IMG/VR virus record: IMGVR_UViG_3300030331_000092
Span: 1 to 25,680 of that record
From: a virus
DNA: 25,680 bases
Reading direction: 5' to 3' (one strand)
Of the stretch, positions 7,612 through 14,291 are shown in pieces (position 1 is the first letter of the stretch; each line of letters begins with the position of its first letter). The notes beneath the pieces were generated by a model that was not told where the DNA came from, searched no databases, and worked only from the letters and a program-made list of their open reading frames with translations. A program made the position numbers and the translations under genes.

Positions 7612-10188
7612 TCACTGCAATGCCTTCACTGTTAGCATTGAGAATGTAGTTGAACCATCATTTATTCTTGTAATATAAAAGAAAAACTCATCATTTGCAT
7701 CCGTCGAAATAGTGTCTCCATCAACCTTAGTATAACCAGAAGTAGTTATAGTTCCTGCACTACCATTGTTTTTATATAAAATTACCATCGTACAATTCTT
7801 AGAAGGAACACCTAATGTATGTGCGCCACCATTAGTTGCAAACTGAAAGTTGCCATCATCAACATCAGGAGTATAAGTACCACTAGATTTTGTACCTGCA
7901 CTATGAGCAGCAGCACTAAATCCAGCAGTTAATTCGTCTGCTGTATCAGCCTTTAATATATCTGCATCAAAAGCTTCAACATCACTTCCAATTGCTACTC
8001 CAAGATTTGTTCTAGCAGTATTAGCACTATTTAAATCTGAAAGATTGCTTGCTTTTAATAAAGTAGCAGAGTTAATAGATGTTATGGCTGCTAAGTTAAC
8101 ACTTGTTAAAACACTAACTGCAGCAATATTAGTATTACTATTTCCAATGCTTGTTGCTAATGCTGACGATACAGCCGCCAACTCTGCAGATGTTGCAAAA
8201 TTAGAACCATCCCCAAGAATAGAATTAATAGATGTAATAGCTGCTAAATTAACACTTGTTAAGACACTTACAGCAGCAATGTTTGTATTGCTGTTACCTA
8301 TACTTGTAGCTAAAGCTGAAGAGGTATTAGCCACTCTTGTATTAGTGTTTCCTATACTTGTAGCTAATGCTGATGATACAGCGGCTAGTTCTGCTGATGT
8401 AGCAAAATTAGAACCGTCACCAAGAATAGAGTTAATAGATGTTATAGCCGCTAAGTTAACACTTGTTAATGCACTAACAGCAGCTATGTTTGTATTACTA
8501 TTTCCTATACTTGTGGCTAATGCCGATGACACAGCAGCTAGTTCTGCTGACGTAGCGAAGTTAGAACCATCTCCTAGTATAGAATTAATAGAAGTTATGG
8601 CTGCTAAATTAACACTAGTTAATGCACTTACTGCTGCAATGTTTGTATTGCTATTACCAATACTTGTTGCTAAAGCTGATGATACAGCAGCTAATTCTGC
8701 CGAAGTAGCAAAGTTAGATCCATCTCCAAGAATAGAGTTAATGGAAGTTATAGCTGCTTTATTAACGCTGGTTAGTGCGCTAACTGCAGCTATGTCTGAA
8801 GCAGTAGGAACTGCTGTGCCTCCTACAAATATATTAGTAGATGCAAATACATTAGCTGCACTAACATTACCACTAAACTCTGCAGCAGTTCCACTAACCT
8901 TTCCATTAAATGCTGCACCACTTACAACAGTAAGCTGATTAACTGTAAATGCTGATACTGAACTGGGAGCAGTAGGTAAATTAGTTAAGTTAGAACCGTC
9001 ACCAAAATATGATGCTGCAGTTACATTACCACTAAATGTAGCAGCAGTTCCTCTTAGAACAGAAGCTGATACTATACCACTAAATTCTGCTGCTGTACCA
9101 CTAACTTTTCCTGTGAAGGATGCTCCGCTAACAACAGTAAGTTGATTTACCGTAAACGATGATACAGATGTTACATTACCTCCAATGCCTGTCAAGTTTG
9201 ATCCATCACCATAATAAGCCGCTGCACTGACATTGCCACTAAACTCCGCTGCAGTGCCGCTAACTTTACCTGTAAACGCTGCACCACTTACTACCGTTAA
9301 CTGATTTGCTGTAAATGATGTTACAGATGTTACATTCCCTCCAATACCTGTTAAATTAGAACCATCTCCAAAGTAAGCTGCTGCACTAACATTACCGCTA
9401 AATATTGCTGTAGTGCCAGCTATTTTACCACTAAAGGTTGCGCCACTTACAACACTAAGTGTATTAATTGTAAACGCTGATACTGAAGTAGGTGCAGAAG
9501 GAAGATTACTTAAATTAGACCCATCACCATAATAAGCTGCTGCAGTTACATTACCACTAAAATTAGCACCAGCAGCCGATACTATGCCGCTAAACTCTGC
9601 AGTAGTGCCACTTACTTTTCCATTGAAAGCTGCGCCACTAACTACTGTTAATTGATTTGTTGTGAAAGAACTTACCGATGTTGCAGGAGTAACAGAAAGA
9701 TTAGTTAAGTTTGATCCATCGCCATAGTAAGCTGATGCTGTCACATTACCGCTAAATGTAGCAGCAGTTCCAGAAAATACTGAAGCTGATACTACACCGC
9801 TAAATTCAGCAGATGTTCCGCTAACCTTACCATTAAAAACTGCCCCACTAACCACTGTTAAATTATTAGCTGTGAAAGCAGTAACTGATGTTGCCGCAGC
9901 AGCAGAAATACCAGTTAGATTAGAACCATCACCATAATATTCTGCTGCACTAATATTTCCTATTATAGTAGCAGAGTTACCTGTTATATTTCCTGATGCG
10001 CTAATATTAGCACCAACGGTTAGTTTACCTGTTGTCTCTACTTCAGAGTTACTTATTTTTAAGGCTGAGTTTGTTCCTTCACCATCTGAAACAAAACGTA
10101 CAGTTGAGTCTACACCACTATTACTATTACTTACCTGAAGTAAATCTTTATAACTATTTGATATGAGTTTGCCAGTGAGTGTTGTCAT
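7612..10188 (-). CDS. Long tail fibre with two internal repeat arrays
   Basis: From the ATG at 10188 the product is 858 residues. An in-frame TTG at 10203 would add five residues, but the ATG shares its A with the upstream TAA and gives MTTLTGKLISNS, so I prefer it. After an N-terminal attachment region, array A has six units each containing Y(Y/F)GDGSNL(T/S), spaced 52-70 residues apart, with SGAAFxGKVSGTAAEFSGNV segments between them. Array B has four 51-residue units of the type LGDGSNFATSAELAAVSSAL and a fifth partial one. The GDGSNL(T) motif is common in phage fibres. The C-terminal 90 residues (HTLGVPSKNC to SMLTVKALQ) form a compact beta domain like fibre tips that read NNGSAGTITTSGYTKV. 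It probably trimerises into an extended host-contact fibre; receptor unknown. Confidence 0.8.
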   Translation of the reverse strand: MTTLTGKLISNSYKDLLQVSNSNSGVDSTVRFVSDGEGTNSALKISNSEVETTGKLTVGANISASGNITGNSATIIGNISAAEYYGDGSNLTGISAAAATSVTAFTANNLTVVSGAVFNGKVSGTSAEFSGVVSASVFSGTAATFSGNVTASAYYGDGSNLTNLSVTPATSVSSFTTNQLTVVSGAAFNGKVSGTTAEFSGIVSAAGANFSGNVTAAAYYGDGSNLSNLPSAPTSVSAFTINTLSVVSGATFSGKIAGTTAIFSGNVSAAAYFGDGSNLTGIGGNVTSVTSFTANQLTVVSGAAFTGKVSGTAAEFSGNVSAAAYYGDGSNLTGIGGNVTSVSSFTVNQLTVVSGASFTGKVSGTAAEFSGIVSASVLRGTAATFSGNVTAASYFGDGSNLTNLPTAPSSVSAFTVNQLTVVSGAAFNGKVSGTAAEFSGNVSAANVFASTNIFVGGTAVPTASDIAAVSALTSVNKAAITSINSILGDGSNFATSAELAAVSSALATSIGNSNTNIAAVSALTSVNLAAITSINSILGDGSNFATSAELAAVSSALATSIGNSNTNIAAVSALTSVNLAAITSINSILGDGSNFATSAELAAVSSALATSIGNTNTRVANTSSALATSIGNSNTNIAAVSVLTSVNLAAITSINSILGDGSNFATSAELAAVSSALATSIGNSNTNIAAVSVLTSVNLAAITSINSATLLKASNLSDLNSANTARTNLGVAIGSDVEAFDADILKADTADELTAGFSAAAHSAGTKSSGTYTPDVDDGNFQFATNGGAHTLGVPSKNCTMVILYKNNGSAGTITTSGYTKVDGDTISTDANDEFFFYITRINDGSTTFSMLTVKALQ
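8068..8781 (-). repeat. Fibre repeat array B: four 51-aa units plus a partial unit
   Basis: Each 153-base unit encodes SALTSVN(L/K)AAITSINSI, then LGDGSNFATSAELAAVSSAL, then ATSIGNSNTNIAAV. The GDGSNFA block begins on the plus strand at 8195, 8402, 8555 and 8708, so spacing is 207, 153 and 153 bases. The 207 comprises 153 plus a 54-base (18-residue) extra TSSALATSIGN-type segment. A fifth unit stops after SINS. The protein units are almost identical while DNA copies differ at many third positions; for example, the same seven residues are encoded by different 20-base strings at all four sites. It is predicted to be alpha-helical/coiled shaft structure. Confidence 0.85.
8840..9960 (-). repeat. 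Fibre repeat array A: six YYGDGSNL units
   Basis: Six imperfect units lie on the coding strand, with YYGDGSNL or YFGDGSNL encoded near 9925-9945, 9709-9735, 9515-9545, 9355-9385, 9193-9225 and 8990-9015. Between them are one or two SGxVxGTAAxFSGNVxAA beta-type segments, which explains the variable spacing of about 160 or 205 bases. The linkers after SNL differ (TGIGGNVTS, TNLPTAPSS, SNLPSAPTS, TNLSVTPATS). Such units are typical of beta-rich fibre shafts. Edges are approximate. Confidence 0.75.
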
Positions 10189-10466
10189 TATATTAAATTC
10201 CAAAATCTATCTGTGTCTTCCCATTTAGTATTAGCATTCTGCCACTCAATGCCTCTATCTGAGTTAGACGGTGGACGAGGATTACGAATATTTATATCAT
10301 CTCTTACATCAGGTACTTTATTTTGTGGATGATTTTTTAAATCATATGCTCCATCAAAATCTGTTGGGCAAACAAGTAAACCATAACTGTTCATTTGCAT
10401 TACCCTATGTGGGTAAACAAAACCGCATATGTCGCATACAGCTTTGGCGTTCTTATTACTTGCCAT
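10188..10466 (-). CDS. Small protein with degenerate zinc ribbon (92 aa)
   Basis: The N-terminus is MASNKNAKAVCDICGFVYPH followed by RVMQMNSYGLLVCPTDFDGA, giving C11-x2-C14 and C33, with the place of a fourth Cys taken by Asp (CPTD). Similar small phage proteins beside adaptor and fibre genes usually have a complete CxxC...CPxC knuckle, so the site may use D36 or H20, or may be lost. The C-terminal half contains RNPRPPSNSDRGIEW and a Trp-rich end. It lies 2 bases after the adaptor-like gene stop and its own stop overlaps the fibre start. A role in joining fibre to tail is a guess from position. Confidence 0.65.
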   Translation of the reverse strand: MASNKNAKAVCDICGFVYPHRVMQMNSYGLLVCPTDFDGAYDLKNHPQNKVPDVRDDINIRNPRPPSNSDRGIEWQNANTKWEDTDRFWNLI

Positions 10467-10468
10467 TA

Positions 10469-11143
10469 TTATAACCTATTTATTCTAGGTAAAAAATAAG
10501 CACTTGCTCTTTCTCTGTCTTCATCCATAGCATTCATAAGACGTTCTTCATACTCTGCTTTAAGAAGACCAATGCGACCTGCATCTGTACCTGGACGTTT
10601 CATAGCCATGTAATAAGCTAAACCTGTAGTTAAACAAGGAAGAAATCTACGGGATATGTCTGCAGTTTGACCAGCAGATTTATTTACATCTTCTGTATAC
10701 TTAACTTTTTCTAGCTTTAGAATATCTGTGGTATTATCTGGAACAGGCCAAAGAAATAAAACGGGATTACCTCTTTCTCTACGAACAGCATATTGATTAG
10801 GTCTACCTGTTTGACTCTTACGAGGAATCTTTAAATACTCTTCCATTGTAATACGTTCAAGTTGAAGATCAACATTATCTCTTCTAAGAACTGCTTCAGT
10901 AACATCAATAGTGCTTGAAGTTAAAGCATAAGATGTTACACTGGTAGAGACTGAAATAGCAGTTGTACCAGCAGTCCAAAGAAGAATACCACGATTCTGC
11001 CAATCTTGGAGAAGAAGATTAATTGATCTACGAGCAGACTTAGGTTCGTGTCCTAGTGTCTGCTCACCACCAATCATCTCCGTTGCTTCTTGAATAACTT
11101 CATCAATATCCATTGAGAAGTCGTATGTTCCACTAGTAGCCAT
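10469..11143 (-). CDS. Head-tail adaptor-like protein 2 (gp4/gp11-type)
   Basis: The 224-residue protein starts with an acidic helix (MDIDEVIQEATEMIGGEQTL), then SARRSINLLLQDWQNRGILL, a Ser/Thr strand region, GRPNQYAVRRERGNPVLFLW with WPVPDN, and a C-terminal helical bundle RFLPCLTTGLAYYMAMKRPG ending in a long charged helix. This order (helices, beta insert with an aromatic-Pro turn, helical C-terminus) fits the P22 gp4/T7 gp11 tail-adaptor family that binds below the portal. Length agrees with the family (about 165-200 residues). A second protein of the same plan lies at 15537-16193. The assignment rests on architecture and recall, not on alignment. Confidence 0.6.
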   Translation of the reverse strand: MATSGTYDFSMDIDEVIQEATEMIGGEQTLGHEPKSARRSINLLLQDWQNRGILLWTAGTTAISVSTSVTSYALTSSTIDVTEAVLRRDNVDLQLERITMEEYLKIPRKSQTGRPNQYAVRRERGNPVLFLWPVPDNTTDILKLEKVKYTEDVNKSAGQTADISRRFLPCLTTGLAYYMAMKRPGTDAGRIGLLKAEYEERLMNAMDEDRERASAYFLPRINRL

Positions 11144-11153
11144 TTAATTATTC

Positions 11154-11357
11154 CTAGTCGTTGTATTCTATAATTTTTCCTGGCTCATAATCCACTACAA
11201 CATCTTGTTCTTTAGCTTTGATCTGTGGACCTTTACGTGCAGCACCATATCCTTGACCAGTAGGACGGCCTGTCATTGCATCAATCTGTTCTGCAGTACG
11301 GGGATTACGAATATAATTATAAGTATATTCTTTTATTCCCTCTGGATTATTAGACAT
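11154..11357 (-). CDS. Small hypothetical protein (67 aa)
   Basis: The product begins MSNNPEGIKEYTYNYIRNPR and continues TAEQIDAMTGRPTGQGYGAA, then a Lys-containing stretch, ending DYEPGKIIEYND. No known domain is recognised. A strong Shine-Dalgarno AGGAGA lies 5 bases before the ATG, inside the last codons of the preceding small basic gene, which supports both genes. It is less basic than its upstream neighbours and stands just before adaptor-like protein 2. Role unknown. Confidence 0.7.
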   Translation of the reverse strand: MSNNPEGIKEYTYNYIRNPRTAEQIDAMTGRPTGQGYGAARKGPQIKAKEQDVVVDYEPGKIIEYND

Positions 11358-11359
11358 AT

Positions 11360-11488
11360 TTATCTCCTTCTAGATTTACGCCGTCTATTAGTTTTTAAAG
11401 CAAGTGACTTAATTAGCTTATTACTTTTTTTTCTTTTAGACGGCGCTTTAATAATCTGTTGGCTTATCTTTGATCTGTTTATTGCCAT
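11360..11488 (-). CDS. Tiny Arg/Lys-rich protein (42 aa)
   Basis: This short gene begins ATG at 11488 and ends TAA at 11360. The product MAINRSKISQQIIKAPSKRK continues with KSNKLIKSLALK and ends TNRRRKSRRR. I count 17 Lys/Arg and no Asp or Glu in 42 residues. It starts 2 bases after the stop of the repeat peptide gene, and its last codons hold the AGGAGA ribosome site of the next gene, so it fits the operon neatly. The Arg-rich tail resembles protamine-like nucleic-acid binders; that function is inferred only from composition. Confidence 0.65.
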   Translation of the reverse strand: MAINRSKISQQIIKAPSKRKKSNKLIKSLALKTNRRRKSRRR

Positions 11489-11490
11489 TA

Positions 11491-11646
11491 CTAGTAAAGA
11501 CGATTATGAGGTGCTTTACTGCTTTTTTTCTTCATAACACCACCTTTTGAAGCATTCTTAGTTCCTTTTTTCATTGCTCCACCTTTGGACATGTACTTAG
11601 TATTTTTCATAGCACCGCCCTTTGACATATATTTACTTTTCTTCAT
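11491..11646 (-). CDS. Lys/Gly repeat peptide (51 aa)
   Basis: The product consists of about three degenerate repeats of 12-13 residues: KKSKYMSKGGAM, KNTKYMSKGGAM and KKGTKNASKGGVM, then KKKSSKAPHNRLY. There are 16 basic residues and none acidic. An alternative ATG at 11649 would add one Met. A Shine-Dalgarno-like AGAGGAG lies about 10-13 bases upstream, inside the end of the 227-residue gene, and the two genes overlap by 14 bases. The next small gene starts 2 bases after the TAG. Function unknown: DNA or RNA binding, a ligand for other virion proteins, or a modified peptide are all open. Confidence 0.65.
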   Translation of the reverse strand: MKKSKYMSKGGAMKNTKYMSKGGAMKKGTKNASKGGVMKKKSSKAPHNRLY

Positions 11647-12316
11647 CATTGTCTTCAGTCTCCTCTTGATACAAGTTGTTAAAAGTTAAATAAGGATTCA
11701 TATAGCTATCATGTATTTCTGCTGAGTGGACATATTGACTTGGTGCGAAGTCTGGCGCACCTTCACCAGTTACCCATAAAGCAGGATTAGTAACTCTAAC
11801 TCTATTATTTGGTAGTGCTACTATATTACCAGTATATGGTCCTGCATCAATCAACTCTAAAACATGTGATTGTTTATGTTGTGCAGGATCATCTGATATA
11901 GAACTATCCGTATAATCTACTGTAAACAAATACCTCCCAGTGTGAAAAACATTATCTATCTTACATAACCACGGACTTGATGATACTCTGTCCATTACTA
12001 TTATAGCATGATTTCTAGAAGAACAGTCCCAAGGTTGTGCTAAATGTGTGGGCATTTTATCAGGCCATTCTTCTAGCCTAGTATCAGCCACTAAAGCTGT
12101 GATAGGCATCCTTGCCCACATTGCTCCACCATGTACATTTTCTTCTTCATCGCATCCAGTAAATACAACATTAAAAGTTAATGATCTATCTGGTATTGTA
12201 TTAACTGCAATTACTAAAGCGTGTAAATATTCTCCTTCATAGTCCATGTGATTATTAGTAAATTCTTTGCGTACCCAACATTTAAACTGTGGGATGTTTG
12301 AACTTAAATATGCCAT
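11633..12316 (-). CDS. Conserved hypothetical phage protein (227 aa)
   Basis: The sequence begins MAYLSSNIPQFKCWVRKEFT and contains GAMWARMPITALVADTRLEE, AQPWDCSSRNHAIIVMDRVS, GRYLFTVDYTDSSISDDPAQ with HKQSH, and VALPNNRVRVTNPALWVTGE. The acidic tail ends EETEDNDEEK. I recall near-identical blocks in uncultured marine phage proteins of unknown function, but cannot name a domain. It is mildly acidic, unlike the strongly basic small proteins on both sides, and might bind them. The start lies 1 base after the 97-residue gene stop. It is probably soluble, with no signal peptide or membrane segment. Confidence 0.7.
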   Translation of the reverse strand: MAYLSSNIPQFKCWVRKEFTNNHMDYEGEYLHALVIAVNTIPDRSLTFNVVFTGCDEEENVHGGAMWARMPITALVADTRLEEWPDKMPTHLAQPWDCSSRNHAIIVMDRVSSSPWLCKIDNVFHTGRYLFTVDYTDSSISDDPAQHKQSHVLELIDAGPYTGNIVALPNNRVRVTNPALWVTGEGAPDFAPSQYVHSAEIHDSYMNPYLTFNNLYQEETEDNDEEK

Positions 12317-12317
12317 T

Positions 12318-12611
12318 TTATTTTTTACTTTTATGTTTCTTTCTTAATGTTTGTTTAGCAACTTTTGCCAACCTAGATTGTTCAGGTTTATTTGCAAACT
12401 TTGCGCGTTGTTCTAATACTGTTAATATCTGTATTTTTCTTGCATATGGTTTTCTTATCCTTTTAACTTTTGCAATAGTATCTCTAGCATCTTTAACTGT
12501 AGCATACTTTATACCCACTGTATCCTTTGGATTTTCATCTGTATAAAGTCTACGACCAGAACCTTTAGGTTTTTTACCTGTTCCTACTTTTGGGTCTTTT
12601 CTTTTTTGCAT
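12318..12611 (-). CDS. Basic protein with GTGKKPKGSGRRLYTDENPKD motif (97 aa)
   Basis: The protein has 32 Lys/Arg among 97 residues. Its N-terminal block TGKKPKGSGRRLYTDENPKD and following TVGIKYATVKDARDTIAKVK resemble a small conserved domain that I recall from marine phages and some large eukaryotic viruses (possibly DUF5824; not checked). The C-terminus RKKHKSKK is a Lys tail. The ATG lies inside the preceding 44-codon gene, overlapping it by 38 bases. Function is unknown; the charge suggests nucleic-acid binding. Confidence 0.7.
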   Translation of the reverse strand: MQKRKDPKVGTGKKPKGSGRRLYTDENPKDTVGIKYATVKDARDTIAKVKRIRKPYARKIQILTVLEQRAKFANKPEQSRLAKVAKQTLRKKHKSKK

Positions 12612-12708
12612 TTTTCTTTATATACCTATCAACTACTTTAGCTTGTCTCTTATGTAATTTAGATGCTTTTAATAAACCTTTTTTAACTTTTTTTAAATCT
12701 TTTGCCAT
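12574..12708 (-). CDS. Tiny Lys-rich protein (44 aa)
   Basis: The 44-residue product is MAKDLKKVKKGLLKASKLHK followed by RQAKVVDRYIKKNAKKKRPK and SRNR. I count 20 Lys/Arg and two Asp. The ATG directly abuts the TAA of the 184-residue basic gene, and the frame fills what would otherwise be a 97-base gap. It then overlaps the next gene by 38 bases in another frame. The periodic Leu/Lys pattern suggests an amphipathic helix. Function unknown; likely part of the same set of basic accessory proteins. Confidence 0.55.
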   Translation of the reverse strand: MAKDLKKVKKGLLKASKLHKRQAKVVDRYIKKNAKKKRPKSRNR

Positions 12709-13263
12709 TTAACACTTCCACCTTTTTCTAGCTTGTCTAAGTCTTGAGTTAGGATTTCTTGCAGCTTTAGGAAACTTTTTCATTTGCCCTGCTGATCTAG
12801 CACAAAAACTTTTTCTTCTAGCTGCTCTTGCTTTAGTTCTTGGTTTTTTTTCAGTCACAGCAGTTTGAAGTTTACTACCAGGATTTTGTCTTCTGTACTT
12901 TGCTACCCCTTTAGCAGATAGACCTGCACCAGCTTTTGTAGGACGCTTATCTCCCTTACCAATAGTAAGACCTTTCATTCCTTTGCCAGTAGTCTTTCTT
13001 TTAGCTGCCACAGTCCCACCTTTTTTTCTAAAAGCTTTTGTCTTCTTTGCAATAGATTTAGGTTGTTTAGAAAATTGTTTTCCTTTTTTAGTATCTTTCT
13101 TTTTCTTTCTAGTTGTAGCAGCATATTCAGCAGGAGACAATGCCGCTATAGCTTTAGATGGTAAATAACGCTCACCAGTTTTAGCTGAAGGCTTTCCTGA
13201 CTTTGTACGCCACTTCTGCTTTGTCCAATCTTTTAAACTCTTCTGTGATTTTTTTAAAGCCAT
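12709..13263 (-). CDS. Very basic protein with WTKQKWRTKSGKPS motif (184 aa)
   Basis: I count 61 Lys/Arg and only 6 Asp/Glu in 184 residues. The N-terminal block SLKDWTKQKWRTKSGKPSAK followed by TGERYLPSKAIAALSPAEYA and a Lys run GKQFSKQPKSIAKK is a conserved small domain that I recall from marine phages and giant viruses (possibly DUF6321; not checked). The C-terminal 50 residues are Arg/Ala/Pro-rich with two Cys (SFCAR and the terminal KC), giving a histone- or protamine-like tail. It lies between other basic proteins with gaps of 0-2 bases. Possible roles are condensing or ejecting DNA with the genome, or nucleic-acid binding in the host. Confidence 0.7.
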   Translation of the reverse strand: MALKKSQKSLKDWTKQKWRTKSGKPSAKTGERYLPSKAIAALSPAEYAATTRKKKKDTKKGKQFSKQPKSIAKKTKAFRKKGGTVAAKRKTTGKGMKGLTIGKGDKRPTKAGAGLSAKGVAKYRRQNPGSKLQTAVTEKKPRTKARAARRKSFCARSAGQMKKFPKAARNPNSRLRQARKRWKC

Positions 13264-13265
13264 TT

Positions 13266-13472
13266 TTACTTGTATCCACCACCCGCAGCTTTATATTGTT
13301 TAGCCAGCATTTGCGCCTTTCTTGCACTCCACTGACCAGGATTTCCACCTTTGCTGCCAGCTTTAATTTTATTAAATAATCTTTTACGCATGGTAGGTTT
13401 AGTATAATTACCAGCTTGGTTAACTTTAGATTTAGATTTACGAACAGCTTTCTTTCTCATTTTTATACCCAT
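13266..13472 (-). CDS. Basic protein with KGGNPGQWSARKAQ motif (68 aa)
   Basis: The C-terminal half KIKAGSKGGNPGQWSARKAQ, then MLAKQYKAAGGGYK, matches my recollection of the DUF5872 domain, found in marine phages and nucleocytoplasmic large DNA viruses. I count 20 Lys/Arg and no acidic residue in 68. Two starts are possible: ATG at 13472, overlapping the upstream gene by 10 bases, or ATG at 13460, two bases after its stop; neither has a decisive ribosome site. Function unknown. It directly precedes the other motif-bearing basic protein, and the two families may work together. Confidence 0.7.
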   Translation of the reverse strand: MGIKMRKKAVRKSKSKVNQAGNYTKPTMRKRLFNKIKAGSKGGNPGQWSARKAQMLAKQYKAAGGGYK

Positions 13473-13969
13473 CTATTAGTTTTACCTTTAAATTGCCTAC
13501 CTATTTTACCACCAACTTTCATTGTTTTAAAACCTCTGAGTGCAGCACGAACACCGCGAGGTGCTTTACTTACTTTTTTCTTTTTACTTTTTCCTACACG
13601 ACCACCCATGAAGTCACCTTCATAAAGTTCTTCTTCTTCTAGTCTTTCACGTATTTCATCAGACATTTTATTCTTGTCTACTTCATACATTAATCCTAAG
13701 TCTTTTGAAGTTTGACCAGGATAAAAAGCAAAACGTCCACCTTCAGTTGGGTCATCCTTTTTAGAAGAAGTAGCAGAGTCAGATTTTTTCTTTTTTAATT
13801 TTTCAGATTTAAGAGGAGTTACTCTAGGAGGAGGACCAACTTCTATAGGATTTTTTAAACTAGCTTTAGATTTTTTATTATTTTTTAATATGTTCTTTAT
13901 CTGTTCTTTTGTAAAGCCTTTAGATATTAATTTACTAATAAAAAGTTGTTCTTTGACATTTTTATTCAT
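13463..13969 (-). CDS. Charged protein with GGRVG...ALRGF tail (168 aa)
   Basis: The N-terminal 30 residues are helical (VKEQLFISKLISKGFTKEQI), followed by Lys/Ser/Pro-rich linker, an acidic helix (MSDEIRERLEEEELYEGD) and a basic C-terminal part with GGRVGKSKKKKVSKAPRGVR, AALRGFKTMKVGGKIGRQFK. The GGRVG-x2-KKKK and ALRGF elements recur at the end of the next protein upstream (13985-14281). A ribosome site AAGGGGA lies 6 bases before the ATG. I do not recognise a family for the full protein. The modular layout suggests a shared C-terminal tag joined to different N-terminal parts. Confidence 0.65.
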   Translation of the reverse strand: MNKNVKEQLFISKLISKGFTKEQIKNILKNNKKSKASLKNPIEVGPPPRVTPLKSEKLKKKKSDSATSSKKDDPTEGGRFAFYPGQTSKDLGLMYEVDKNKMSDEIRERLEEEELYEGDFMGGRVGKSKKKKVSKAPRGVRAALRGFKTMKVGGKIGRQFKGKTNRWV

Positions 13970-13984
13970 AGTAATCCCCTTTTA

Positions 13985-14281
13985 CTAAAAGCCGCGTAAA
14001 GCAACACCCGCTCCACGACCTAAAAAGTTAACTCTTTTTTTAACTACGGCCTTTTTTTTCTTGCCTTCTCCTACACGACCACCAGCAGACTCACCCTCCG
14101 CTTTCATTAACATTTCAAAGGTAGGCATGTTTGCTTGTTGCTTTTCATAAGCTTCATCAAACTTTTTATCCTCAGATTTTTTTCTTTTACCCCCTCTTCT
14201 ATTCATAGCATCAATTTCCCTTTGATACTTTGTAGCAGGACTTTCATTAGGGTTAAGAGGATCAAAGATAGGACCAGCCAT
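13985..14281 (-). CDS. Small protein with GGRVG...ALRGF tail (98 aa)
   Basis: The N-terminus MAGPIFDPLNPNESPATKYQ is followed by a charged helical stretch and the C-terminal block GGRVGEGKKKKAVVKKRVNF, LGRGAGVALRGF. That tail matches the C-terminal region of the neighbouring 168-residue protein. A ribosome site AAGGAAA lies about 8 bases upstream, right after the stop of the 410-residue synthetase-like gene. No enzyme or known domain is seen. A short conserved C-terminal tag could be a docking, packaging or processing signal; this is inference. Confidence 0.65.
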   Translation of the reverse strand: MAGPIFDPLNPNESPATKYQREIDAMNRRGGKRKKSEDKKFDEAYEKQQANMPTFEMLMKAEGESAGGRVGEGKKKKAVVKKRVNFLGRGAGVALRGF

Positions 14282-14291
14282 TATAGTTTCC

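Noticed and set aside
8045-8938. Long plus-strand open frame (297 codons) opposite the fibre repeats
   Set aside because: It mirrors the repeat array of the fibre gene; low-complexity hydrophobic product with no ribosome site, and the minus frame has clear fibre motifs.
8068-9960. Regular repeats considered as a CRISPR array or integron-like repeats
   Set aside because: Repeats are in frame within one open gene, with protein-level conservation and no unique spacers.
11205-11537. Plus-strand 110-codon frame opposite small basic genes
   Set aside because: Runs opposite three supported minus-strand genes with ribosome sites; product is a Phe/Leu-rich mirror of Lys/Arg codons.
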